Shown here piece by piece: positions 11,016 to 22,309 of a stretch of 64,000 bases of DNA. The number at the start of each line of letters is the position of its first letter. The first letter of the stretch is position 1. The notes under the pieces were generated by a model. The model saw only the letters and a program-made list of their open reading frames with translations, did not search any database and was not told the DNA's origin. The stretch covers positions 398,620,561-398,684,560 of the forward strand of contig OX422208.1 of the NCBI GenBank assembly GCA_949130495.1, written 5' to 3'. The position numbers and the translations under genes are program-made. This DNA comes from Sambucus nigra. Lineage: Eukaryota; Streptophyta; Magnoliopsida; Dipsacales; Adoxaceae.

Positions 11016-12956
11016 TGATCGACGACCACGAAGTTTCCAGATATGGTATCGCCTTCGTAGAGTACATACTCATATACTCATTCGACATCGTTTACCATCA
11101 CCGACAGAGCCGATAGGTCGCCAACCAAGCTCAAGAGAATAAGCCTTACCGTAGCGTACACCTTCGATCATCTCATACTCTCCATTTCTTTGCTACTTTC
11201 AGATCCTGTCCTGATAATCAAAAGGCTCTGATAATAGATATCTCAAATATGAAGGGAATTTATTACAAATACAGGTTGGCCCAAGTGTGATAGAGGTTGA
11301 CATATTATCCAGTGTGATAGAGATTTTGTTATGAATTTAGAATATTGTGATGTTTTTGGAAATTTCTATTGTAATTGGCATATAGTGGTTCTTTTAGTAT
11401 GTTGTTAAATTTCAAATAGATTTGAGTATTTTTCATGGAAATTGATTTTTTTTTATTTTTTTTTAAATGGGAAGTATGCATTGATAACAAAAAAAAAATT
11501 GGGCCCAGAATGTGAAGTTTGCTTCAAATGTGAGTGGAAAGTAAAAAAATGTTAGAGAATAGCTACGCATTTTGCGTTTATTTTTCATGATAAGTGATTT
11601 TTTTATCTAAATAATGTGAAGTATTTAGCTACAGAATATGAAGTACTCATTGAGAACATCTAAAACCTTATGCATCAAATTGGGTCTTCACAGGAAGTAT
11701 GGGAAAAAAATATTAGAAGGAGCTCAGTATGCTTCAAATGGGTTCCTATGATGAAACATCCTATAGTCACATCAATCTCTATGTTATATAAAAAAATCAA
11801 TGCACTTTATTCTCTTGATTGAATCAGTTACTCACAAAATTGTAAAATGCCGATTTTAGATCAGAGTTCTATATTTTCATGTTTACAAAACCCATCATTA
11901 TAATACCTCTAATATTACGTATTGAGTCATTTAAACAATTATGCAGAAAACATGATCAAATATTAAGGTGTAAAGTCAAACTTTTTAAACTGAATAGTTT
12001 TTAAACTACTTTAGAAAGAGGTAAATATTTTGAGATATAAGGTTTTCACTCTTAAAAATTATGTATGAATCATACTAATAATGGGTTTGGTAAAATCTTA
12101 TTTTCTCAACTTGGCTTACACTCAATTGAAGTTTTTATTGTTTATTTTACCATTTTGATTCCATTTATTCAGTAAAAGTTAAATGCATATTTTTCAATGT
12201 GTATTTGGATTTACTACAGGAGAGGTATATGAAAATCACAAGTTGCGTGAAGATCCTGAAATATTTATATTTCCATTTGCTCAACATATGAAGAAAAAAC
12301 ATATCGTACTATTTTGATTACAAAATCTTCAGGAAATCTAACCATTACTAAAGTAACGATTCCAATCACTTTGTACATTCCTCTTTCTGATCCTATGCTT
12401 ATTCTTTATAACAATTGGAGGCAAATGAAGTAATGGTGGGTAAATAGCAAAAGAGGAAGGAGCTCTCACTAATTCTCAACATTTCAAGTTGTGTAATTAT
12501 TTATGACTTTAGCAGACTTTGTTGTTTTTACTATAAATTGCCTTTGGTTTGTTATATTGACATAAAATATTGTGTTTCTAGCAATTTGATGAATTAGTCC
12601 CTTTGTTTATAACACATTTTAAGCATAAAATTTTCTTTTTGTTTGATTTGGTCATTGGGTTTATAATCTCAAGTTTATGAGTGACTTGAAAATCTTATAT
12701 ATATTATATTTTTATGTAAAAATCAACATGATGGATTGATTGCCGAGAAGAAATTGAAAATTTTGCCATTTTCTTCTGGAAAAACCGTATTATTTTTTTT
12801 GGAACGCTTTTATACTGTTTATTATGTCTTTCATTAGCGTGTAAACACAAATTTCCTTTCAATAAAATAAATATTATATTTGTTTTCACATCTCTTCGTA
12901 TTATATATTTACGCCTGTGCATAGCGCGGGGTACTTGTTAGTGTATATATATATAT
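11016..12956. other. Unassigned AT-rich DNA, no gene seen
   Basis: No protein-like frame or RNA gene was recognised. The segment is duplicated at 58216-60150. Just before the TA run at its right end the sequence reads gtgcatagcgcggggtactt, also present in copy B at about 60105. Confidence 0.65.
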
Positions 12957-13145
12957 GCACAGTAGTGCTCTTGTGCGGATTAATCCGCATTTTAAGAATT
13001 CGGACCGGACATGTGTCACCCGACGGTGAGCCCAGAGAAGAGAGAGAGAGTGCCTATAATTTATCCGATAATTTTTAGGTGCACCACCAGGTGAAATATG
13101 TCCGGTCCGCACTTTTAAAATGTGGACTAGTCCGCAAAAGAACAT

Positions 13146-13149
<4 letters not shown>
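12957..13149. mobile_element. Short inverted-repeat element, family alpha, copy 2
   Basis: About 193 bp. The left arm (gcggattaatccgcatttta, then cggaccggacatgtgtcacc) is the imperfect inverse of the right arm (ggtgaaatatgtccggtccg, then acttttaaaatgtggact). The arms are about 60 bp each, with a centre containing a GA run. It is flanked by TA runs on both sides, as are the other alpha members. The copy B counterpart is 60151-60335. Confidence 0.72.

Positions 13150-13228
<79 letters not shown>
13150..13228. repeat. Compound (TA)n(GA)n microsatellite
   Basis: About 24 TA units (to 13196) pass directly into about 15 GA units. In copy B the equivalent position (60335-60374) is a short (TA)n(TG)n tract, so this site has been rearranged since duplication. 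Open frames across it encode only YI and RE dipeptide runs and are not genes. Confidence 0.98.
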
Positions 13229-13229
<1 letters not shown>

Positions 13230-13632
13230 GTTCTCATGCATACCCCAGTTTGCATACCGCTGGCGCGGACCAATTTTGATAAAATAGTAAAAAAAATATT
13301 TTTGATGTAATTTTTTTTTTATAGTTTCTAAACATTTCAATAGGACCATAAAAAAAAATTCAACTCAAAATGAATTTTTTTGCTATTTTAAAAAAATCGG
13401 TCAAACTTTGTCACTTTTTAACAACTTAAAAACAACTTAAAAACTGACGAAGTTTGACCGATTTTTTTAAAATAGCAAAAAAATTCATTTTGAGTTGAAT
13501 TTTTTTTTATGGTCCTATTGAAATGTTTAGAAACTATAAAAAAAAATCAGCCCGAAATTATTTGTTTTACTATTTTTAAAAAATGCTCCGCACGGAGGGT
13601 ATGCAAACTAGGTATGCATGAGATCCTTTCTG
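13229..13632. mobile_element. Fold-back (MITE-like) element, family beta, copy 1
   Basis: About 400 bp forming one long inverted repeat. Termini are ggttctcatgcatacc on the left and ggtatgcatgagatcc on the right. Inner arms (about 13335-13407 and 13449-13515) match almost perfectly through a segment containing aaaatcggtcaaactttg and its complement. The loop is about 40 bp. Flanks are microsatellites (GA on the left, TA on the right). It is absent from copy B. No ORF with protein character is present. Confidence 0.78.
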
Positions 13633-13655
13633 TATATATATATATATATATATAT

Positions 13656-14163
<508 letters not shown>

Positions 14164-14252
14164 AAACATTTAACGGGTAAGATCCAACTTTAAAAAATAG
14201 ACAATTTTGATACAACAGGTCAAAGTAGTTATACCTAATATATAACTTCTGT
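14164..14252 (+). repeat. 89-bp direct repeat, left copy
   Basis: The segment aaacatttaacgggtaagat through ataacttctgt recurs at 15067-15155 with two visible differences. It corresponds to the unoccupied right flank of the copia insertion site, yet lies to the left of the copia remnant. A normal 5-bp target duplication (aaaca) is contained in its first bases. Confidence 0.95.
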
Positions 14253-15066
14253 CCTTTGTGAATGCATGCATATAATTATGAATTGTTGTTGACAGAAATA
14301 GTCCTTATTCAAAAGGACATTATGAGGCCATTATGATACCCAATATTAAAGGCTCAGTTGAATGACACATTGATGTTGTGGTACATGGAAGAAACCATGC
14401 TCTTGAATAGTATGGAACCGCCATGACTCGCATCCGTGAATCATTTGATTCAGCAAAATAAATTTATCAATGATTGTGCACCTTATGATACCTAATCTAA
14501 TTATGCGAATTATTAAGACCAAGTGGGAGACTGTTGAAAATTAATGTCAAGTAACGAAATTAATTATTTAATTTCAATTTTATTAAATTTCGAATTTCCC
14601 ATAATTGTGGTCTTGATAAATATCAGATAATTAATTAGGAATGTGATAAATAAAGATATTAAAAGATTTGGGTAAACCTTATCCGTTAGTCACATGATGG
14701 TTAGTGGCATTAGTGGGGGACTTGAAAGAGTCCCACCTCCACTAGGATTCCGGCCCTCTTCCTCTTATAAATAGAGACCTCTACACCATCTAGAGTCATC
14801 TCATAACACACTATTTCTGAAGTGGGAGAAAAATTCTGAGATTCTATTTTGAGTGTAATTCTTTCAAGAAGGGAGATTGATGGAGCAATTAATCAAGATT
14901 GATCAATGCATTGGATCAAGGTAAGTTTTATTTTATATCGTTTAGACGTATTTTGTGAAAACATGAAGATCCAAGATCCTTTTATTAAGAACAATTGTAT
15001 GTTAAAGTTTAATCATATTAATGTGTTTGTGATTAATATTATGGTGTTTTTAATGATCATTTTATA
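14253..15066 (+). mobile_element. Ty1/copia-like element: 3' end plus LTR
   Basis: The LTR is 14532-15066 (535 bp), beginning TGTTGAAAATTAATG and ending ATTTTATA. It is preceded by the polypurine tract aagtgggaga (14521-14530). Its limits are fixed by comparison with 60380-60914, which is the same length and is followed by a copia-type primer site. The LTR is followed by aaaca, the same 5 bases that precede the element in copy B. The 279 bp before the LTR are non-coding 3' internal sequence. Everything 5' of that is missing. Confidence 0.82.
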
Positions 15067-15155
15067 AAACATTTAACGGGTAAGATCCAACTTTAAAAAA
15101 TAGACAATTTTGATACAACAGGTCAAAGTAGTTATACGTAATATATAACTTTTGT
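15067..15155 (+). repeat. 89-bp direct repeat, right copy
   Basis: Right partner of 14164-14252. It continues without interruption into the DNA upstream of the GDSL gene, so this is the original genomic flank. Confidence 0.95.
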
Positions 15156-15377
15156 ATAAGCAGTACGTGATAAATGTATCTACCGGGGCTAACCAACAAA
15201 ATTTGAGTAAGAAAATCCCAATTGTATCGACCAACCTCTGCTAATTGCATTGAATACTTCATCGCAGTCACACCGGGTCACCGTGCAGTTATACTTTTTC
15301 TCAACTTGTATCCAATACAAAGACTCCTTCCCAATCAGATGTATGGGATACACTCCAAACGCGTAGGTTGACATTTT

Positions 15378-15420
15378 CACGTGGTTACAGTCTGCTTCAG
15401 AACCACTGAATGTATATATA
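15378..15420 (+). promoter_or_regulatory. Candidate G-box and TATA box of the GDSL gene
   Basis: A perfect CACGTG (15378-15383, followed by G) lies about 30 bp before a TATA-like tatatata (15412-15420), itself about 170 bp before the start codon. A second TATA-like stretch is at 15503-15512, 76 bp before the ATG, and could serve instead. These are sequence matches only. Confidence 0.3.
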
Positions 15421-15587
15421 TACATATATCTATGTCTTTCTTTATTTCACATCCATTCTGCTCTCATCTTTTTGTAATACATCAGGACCTTCTCTCCTAA
15501 CACATATATATAATACATCACAAGAACCCATTTCGAAAACAGCTACACTACTTTGCAATCCATTACCATAACAACCCTGTGATTTCT

Positions 15588-18140
15588 ATGTTCACCAAAA
15601 TGAGAAGCCTCCTGAGCCTACCATTCCTTGTCTTATTTTTTATCCAAATACTCATTCTCACTTGTGATGCACTTAATTCTGATTTTACTCTAAAGAGCTG
15701 TAACTTTGATCAGATATATCAGTTTGGGGACTCCCTATCTGATGTGGGCAATTTTATTCGCGAGCACCCGATTGGACCAACTACTCCGTTCACTAGGCTT
15801 CCCTACGGCCAAACATTTTTCAAGAATGCCACGGGTCGTGTTACCGATGGGTTGCTCCTCATTGACTACATTGGTAATTATTTATGTCTTACATTTATAT
15901 TTAGTTATTTTGATTAGGCAATTATTCTGCTTTTGTAATTACCATTAGCTCTTAAAACTGTTTGTTAGTTGTCATAATTTTCGATACCCAGTTAGTCTGA
16001 ATTGTATGGTTCACAAAAGATAGGCATAATTTACTGTAATAATATTTGACATATTTCTTTTCTTCATTGGCTACACTAACAACTGAATGTGTAGACAAGG
16101 AGATGAATGGACTTTTTGCATTTCTTAACAAGAGACGTTGTTTCTTTTGTATGAATTTACAGCGTTGGAAGCTGGCCTTCCGTTGTTGAATCCTCACTTG
16201 AATTATGAAGCAAACTTTACACATGGAGAAAATTTCGCAGTTGCCGGTGCTACTGTGTTATCTGGAGATATTCTAGCAGAGCATAACATTTCCTCATGGG
16301 CGACAAATAGCTCTCTGGGTGTACAACTTGAGTGGATGTTGTCGCATCTCAATTCCACATGTTATCCAAATAGAGGTTGGTGATTCCATATTTAACATTA
16401 CAATGTACAAAATAATATTTTCACATGTTACCCAAATAGAGATAGGGATTCAATATTTAATACTATATAGCATCTTTTAGTCTCCTATTGAAAAAACTAT
16501 TTAAACAAATTATGAAATATACATTAAGGGTGGTTAATTTAAGAAAGGGACACTCTTAATTTTATTTAAAGATCCTTAGACATTAGTGTTGTGATGTTTA
16601 TGGTGACTATAATTAATTTTTTTTACTTGAATCTATCTATTGGATGATGAAATGTCTAGCAAACTTCTGTGGTAAAAGCCTTCGCTAAAGAGTCAGGAAT
16701 CCATCAGAAAAACTCATTTTTTTAATTTGTTAGTTAACTTTATTTTGTCCAAAAACATAAATAAGAATTTTAAAGGAAATCTGATGTGGCATTTAGTTTT
16801 TTACGTGATACTTATAGTTAAAAAAATGTCAACGACTGTTAAAGTTAAATATTTGTTAAATTCCTTTCTAACTGCCAATATTGTATTAATAATAAATATT
16901 AAAAATATACATCATATCAACAAGACCTTTATGACTATTAATAATGAATGATCAATAATTTTTCCGTCCTTTTAACAGATTGTGCAAAGAGGCTTAGCAA
17001 TTCTCTCTTCATTGTTGGAGAGATCGGTGGCAATGATTATAATTATGCTTTTTCTCAAGGCAAAACCCTCGAGGAGGTTATGAGCCAGGTGGTGCCCCCT
17101 GTTATTCAAGTCATTAAGGATGCTGTTCGGGTGAGTTTCAAATATATTTATGTGTTTTTGAGCTGTTCATTTGCAAATATATCACTTAACTAATTGCCTG
17201 ATAGTTCGTTTATTATAAACTTGATTGCAGACACTGATTAATAATGGGGCTATTCGAATAGTTGTTCCTGGACAATTTCCTTTTGGTTGCTTTCCAATTC
17301 ATCTTACATTATTCAAGTCCAATGACTCAACGGCTTACGATGAGCATCACTGCTTGAAGTCAGTTAACAACATGCTAACGTACCACAACGAACAATTACA
17401 ACATGTCCTCCAAGAGCTAAGACAAGAGTACCCCCACACGATTATCATTTATGGGGATATCTACAATGCATTTTTGTGGCTTTTTCGCAATGCGCCATAT
17501 TTTGGTAATTAAATTTACTACACTTGCAAGTTAGTAATGTCTTGGAATCATTATAGTGACATCGGATAGTCTTTTCGATCTAATACACAAACCCCAAATC
17601 TTTGCATGTTTTGAATTTTGACATCCTTATACATTAATTTTGCCAATTCTAAATTGTCTTATAATCATATGGACAAATTACAAGTAGAAAAACTATTGTT
17701 AATATAAAATACAAATTAAAATAGGTTACTGTTACCAAACCTATGACACATACTATACCTAAAATTATAATATCACACGACACAATGTAGTTCATTGTAG
17801 TATCCCTAAAATTATATGTCATGTTTTCGGATCTAACATATTTATTTTACCTTTTACTTGCACAGGATTTGATTCAGATCTGTTACAAAAATCTTGTTGT
17901 GGAAAGGGAGGTGAGCATAACTATGATCCTTCTCCAGAGATGTCTTGTGGAGCTCCGGGGGTTCCGATTTGCTCCGATCCGCGCCTATATCTTAGCTGGG
18001 ATGGAGTTCATATGACACAGGAGGCGCATAAAATGTTGGCAACGTGGATCACTGGTGATATTTTTCCCAAGCTTCATTGTACCGCTAAAGTGGTCCAAGC
18101 ATCTTTAGGGAGAAAATCATTGAATGTGAAGTATCCTTAA
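15588..18140 (+). CDS. GDSL-motif esterase/lipase, five exons, intact
   Basis: Exons are 15588-15873, 16163-16375, 16979-17130, 17231-17504 and 17866-18140. All introns are GT/AG, and the joined CDS is 1,200 bp (399 aa), a usual length for plant GDSL esterases. The protein starts MFTKMRSLL with a hydrophobic signal peptide (residues about 5-29), suggesting secretion. Block I is FGDSLSD with nucleophile Ser49, block II is NFAVAGAT (Gly124), block III is EIGGNDYN (Asn185), and block V is DGVHM with Asp354 and His357, so the catalytic set is complete. The family hydrolyses ester bonds of lipids or specialised metabolites. Motif wording resembles the acetylajmalan-esterase-like subgroup, but the substrate cannot be inferred. 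An in-frame GTG precedes the ATG at 15588, and a second Met is at 15600. It is the only intact nuclear gene in the window. Confidence 0.93.
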
Positions 18141-18800
18141 TCTGCGTCGAATTGAAGCCAACAGTAATCCATTCATGGTTTAAGGTTAAGAAAAGCATGA
18201 AGGAAAATTGTATATATGGAAATCCTTGAAAATGGAGTTGGAATTCAACTTGGAAGATGGTTATGTTAGTTCAATGTAAATATATGACCAAACCATTACA
18301 AGTTTTTATTTATTTGATTTACTTATTATTATATTCATTGAAAATTTAAGCAATCTAACATTTGTAACTATATTGTTGAACATTATGTATATGAAAATTT
18401 CCAAGAAGTTTACAATTAAAATAAACTTATTGAGTTAGGATTTGTGTTATCTTTTAATCTTAATTTATACATTTTTGTTTTATTTATAATGAATTAAGAT
18501 GGGTGTGATAGAATGTTTAAGCTTTGGGTGTTAATACATTCTTAAAGATGTAATCATCATTTGAATAAGACCCATACTAGTATACTATTGTTAATCATAT
18601 GGTTCTCTTTTACATATAGTTAATTATTTACTATTTTTTACATTTTAAACTCACTTTTACAGTTTTATCTGGAATATGACTCACTGTTAGCATTTTGTAG
18701 TTTTTATTATATAATAATAGAATATAGAATGTAGTATATATGTTTTTCAATGAGTTGATTTGTAATATCGAGAGTAAATTACAATGAGTTAATTTGTATA
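18141..18800. other. 3' flank of the GDSL gene, no other gene seen
   Basis: AT-rich sequence. A possible polyadenylation signal AATAAA is at 18420-18425, about 280 bp after the stop codon. No further coding or RNA feature was recognised. Confidence 0.45.
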
Positions 18801-19181
18801 TGAGAGCAGCTCTCATACAAATATAGTATATAGACATACTGGGAGAAACATATTTTTCTAAAGTATTTTTAAAAATATTTTTGAGTTGAGCTTTTTTATA
18901 TGGTATTTGAACATTTAAATGGACGCATATAAAAAATATCATCTCAAAATAACATTTTTTTGTATTTTAAAATTTTCGGTCAAACTTTCGCAGCTTTCCA
19001 AGTGCTTTAAAATGTGTGAAAGTTTGACCTTTTTTTTAAATAGCAAAAAAGATATTTTAGATGATTTTTGTTATATGGGTCTTTTCAAATGTTTAAATAC
19101 CTTACATAATAATTCAACTCAAAAATAAATTTTTTACTATTTAAAAAAAATGTGTGTATACTTGGTACGTACATGAGCTTG

Positions 19182-19183
<2 letters not shown>
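18801..19183. mobile_element. Fold-back (MITE-like) element, family beta, copy 3 (diverged)
   Basis: It shares the beta core: ttttcggtcaaactttcgca at about 18974, and its inverse gtgaaagtttgacc at about 19017, with arms of aaaatatttttgagttgag type on both sides. Termini are gagcagctctcat on the left and acatgagcttgcc on the right. A 44-unit TA run follows immediately. Confidence 0.7.

Positions 19184-19270
<87 letters not shown>
19184..19270. repeat. (TA)n microsatellite, about 44 units
   Basis: Uninterrupted TA dinucleotides abut the right end of beta copy 3. Confidence 0.98.
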
Positions 19271-19274
<4 letters not shown>

Positions 19275-19494
19275 TATGCCCCTAAACTATAACTTCGCAT
19301 CGTTTCCCTTCCGTTGACTTTTTAGTTGAATCTAACTTTTTTTTGCGTGACTTGTAAATCAAGAAAAAAAAACGTCTTTGTTATCCGCATTTCTAAAACC
19401 CAAACCCAAATTAACTCAAAACCATCCCAAAAATATTTGTTTATAAACTAATAACATATTTTATTGAAGTTCTTTTGTCCCCAAAATAGGTTTG

Positions 19495-22251
19495 TGTAAT
19501 ACCCCGTAATTTTATTGATTTTTATTTAAAGGATTAATTAAATTAATTGATAATTAATTAGGAATTAATCCGGATATAAATACTAGCGAGATGTGAGTTG
19601 GTATTTGATTATGATGTTAAAATTGAAAATTTCATGAGTATTGAATATTTAAATTGTCAGGAGAAAGAAATACGACAATTTGAGAAATTTAGTTGGGACA
19701 CGCATGTCAATCGCGTCAAGAATGAGATTATTTGAATTAAAAAGTGAATTATATTTTATCAATCGAATGGTCATTTTGAGTGCGCCAACGTGTCCGGAAG
19801 GGTCGAAATAGTCAGAAAACACTAGCCGGGGATTTAGTTTGGGTTTCGGAGCATTTTTAGACCATACCGGCAACCCAAAAGGGTAGTTTGGTAATTTTAA
19901 AATAGGGGAATTAAAACCTACAAATTTTAAAGGTTAGTTTTATAATTGTAATGAACCCACTAAATCCATTATCAGCATTTTATCAAGTAGTGGGCTATGG
20001 GAGTTAAAGGGAGAGTCCTAAGAGGTTCCAAAAGAAACCCCTAGCCACCATCACCATCTTTGGGAGAAATCTGTAGAGAGAAAGAGGAGAATCAACCTTC
20101 ATCCTTCAGCATCAAATCAGAACATCTAAGCCAAGTGGTTTAATTACATAAATTCAAGTGAATTTTTCCTCCATGCTTAGAATTGAATATATGTCTTGTA
20201 TTGAAAGTTGATGAAAACCCATGAAATTGGAGATAGAAATCGTAATCCTATATGAGGATCGCATGTAGAATAGTTATGGACGAATTTCATATCCAAAATA
20301 TATCTATTGATGATTTAAAAATGGATTTATAAGAAATAGTTGTAGACATTAAATTATGTGTTCATGTTTATAGGGTTTGGGACAAGATTTGGGAATTATG
20401 ATGATTACATGTTGATTTAGGAGGTATTGACCCCATATATATGTTAAATAGTGACCTAGGAGGACTTAGACTAGTTTAAACACATTAAAACTAAGTTTGG
20501 ATGATCATAGGATGGATTTAGAAAAGAGAAAAAGGAAGAAAAACGGATTTGCAGATTTCTGGGCGTGTTCTGTCATCTCGTTAAAAGACCTGCCCAGGTC
20601 GTTCGAACGAGTTTCTAACGAGATGACAGTATCCCTTCTAACAATTTGGTAGTTATTTCGAAGCCTTTCGTTCGAACGACACTCGTTCGAATGACCTCGT
20701 TCGAACGAGACTTCTAACGAGTTGACATAATGGCCTTATAGGCCTGATTTTATTTCAAATGTCCCTTAGACTTAATTAATGGAGAATTAACCTTCCCTTA
20801 TTGACTAGTGCGTATAATTGTGAGAATTGGGGTACGTTGAGGTGTAGAACTTAGAATCTTATAGTAAACCGGATGACAACTGTGGATTTGGAAATCAGTA
20901 CATAATTACGACGTGAGAAGAGTTGACAACTCTAATCCATTTAAAACGGGAACTTATAAACGTATAACAGTAAATGATGGGATAAGAACGAGAAGTATAC
21001 CTCTATTAATATACTGAGATATCTAAGAAGTGTGAATGCTTAGTATATGTGGTTTTCTGTGTAAAACATACCTACCATACTTGCTATCATGGGAGGTCGG
21101 CGTTCGATCAGGGCCAGCTAATCTTTGCGTGCCTACGGGGGGGATTTAGCTTGGTACCTTGAGCACATAGGTCAGAGAAGGACTTATTGAGAAGTTAATA
21201 AGTCTGCTGATCATGGGAGCGTTGGTATGCGCGTGACCCATGTGATGTGAACTATGTTCGCCTGCATTATTTGTGATTGTTGTTAATTGAGAACGATTCC
21301 TGAGAGATTCAGAATGCGTGGGCCTTATGTACGTGATGTACCGGGATTGGATACCAGAGTATGTGTGCACCGCAGCTTAGCCTCGGGGTGCTAATATTGT
21401 ATATTTATGATGAGAATACTATACGGTTAATTGAAATGCACTGTCATGTATAAATGCGAATATAAATAATAGCAACGTTTTCGTAAAGATAAAAGTGGAA
21501 ATCCTCTAGTAAGTACTATTACTAATCTAGGAAACCGAGAATAAATGTAAAGCTCTCTGTTTAAATGAAGAGGTCGGAATTAAAGTGTAAATCGTATAGT
21601 AATGTTAGATTTTATTTGGACTAGTTAGATATGGTAATAACTAGAATGGGTACAGGTACGTTAGGAGTGCACAGATAGTCGATCGGTGAGTATTTCTTGT
21701 GAGAGCACGTCCTAACATGTATTTTGCATTCACTGTTTTAATGTCATTAAAACACTTGCTATATTTTAAATTGTTTTCACTATCGGGCTCTGACCCGTTT
21801 GCTTCCAAATATATTTTCTTGTAAAAACCTTTTAAGCGCCCAGCCACAAGGACACCAAGCATAGGAGTTCCATTCAGGTGACGTACTGTAGCTGCTGTGG
21901 AAGTTACAGAACCTTGACAGTAGACGCCTCCTCTTTCGATCCTGACTCTATATTATCAGTTTTTCTCATTTGTTGGGCATGTCACCCCATTTCTTTTAGA
22001 TACACTCTACCTATTCAGTTATTTCAGATTTTGGGTTGTAATTAATTTAGTGATGCAGACTTGGTATTTGTTTATTTCACTATTCGGATTGTTGTGAGGA
22101 GTATTCCTCCAGGCTCATTACTATTTTATGGTTATTCTATTGTCATTTTGTTGTGGTGGTTATGTTAGCATTTCATAATCTACTTATTGTATGTTAATCG
22201 GATTTAATTAAAATTGACAACTCACTTTTTAAATATTAGGTTGCAAGTAAT
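19495..22251 (+). repeat. 5' LTR, 3'-truncated
   Basis: It matches LTR2 from TGTAATACCCCG to aatattagg-n6-agtaat and then departs from it. LTR2 has about 120 further bases ending GGGGTGTCACA. It contains a palindrome cluster and several short hairpins, for example 21181-21188/21197-21204 (GACTTATT/AATAAGTC) and 21212-21217/21237-21242 (CATGGG/CCCATG). Confidence 0.9.
20599..20709. repeat. TTCGAACG palindrome cluster, LTR1
   Basis: Perfect palindromes: TCGTTCGAACGA at 20599-20610 and 20668-20679, and CTCGTTCGAACGAG at 20696-20709. A one-mismatch copy sits near 20683-20696. The half-site ctcgtta / taacgag recurs around them (20577-20583, 20616-20622, 20714-20720). Confidence 0.95.
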
Positions 22252-22309
22252 ACCATGTATTCTTTAGTTCCGAATTTCGGGACGAAATTCTGTTATTAGG
22301 GGGGAAGTA
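22252..22309 (+). other. Internal scar: end of pol region and polypurine tract
   Basis: All that is left of the internal region is 58 bp containing ttccgaatttcgggacgaaa and the purine tract attaggggggaagtag directly before LTR2. The left junction lies inside LTR1. Confidence 0.85.

Larger units (their letters stand above)
1..13150. repeat. Copy A of a large direct segmental duplication
   Basis: The whole block recurs at 47208 to about 60335 in the same order and orientation: LINE, short inverted-repeat element, unassigned DNA, chromovirus LTR plus integrase tail, unassigned DNA, second inverted-repeat element. The offset is 47207 at the left and 47202 at the LTR, so only small indels separate the copies. 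In one 120-base stretch compared by eye (9001-9120) there are 5 differences. The left end lies outside the window. That the duplication extends through the GDSL region is inference. Confidence 0.95.

Noticed and set aside
12915..12945. The gtgcatagcgcggggtactt segment as a transposon terminus
   Set aside because: It looks like a repeat end, but no partner terminus or target duplication was found within the flanking 2 kb.
15189..15425. A 78-codon minus-strand frame upstream of the GDSL gene
   Set aside because: No family motif was recognised, it overlaps the likely GDSL promoter, and there is no start or splice context; kept only as intergenic.
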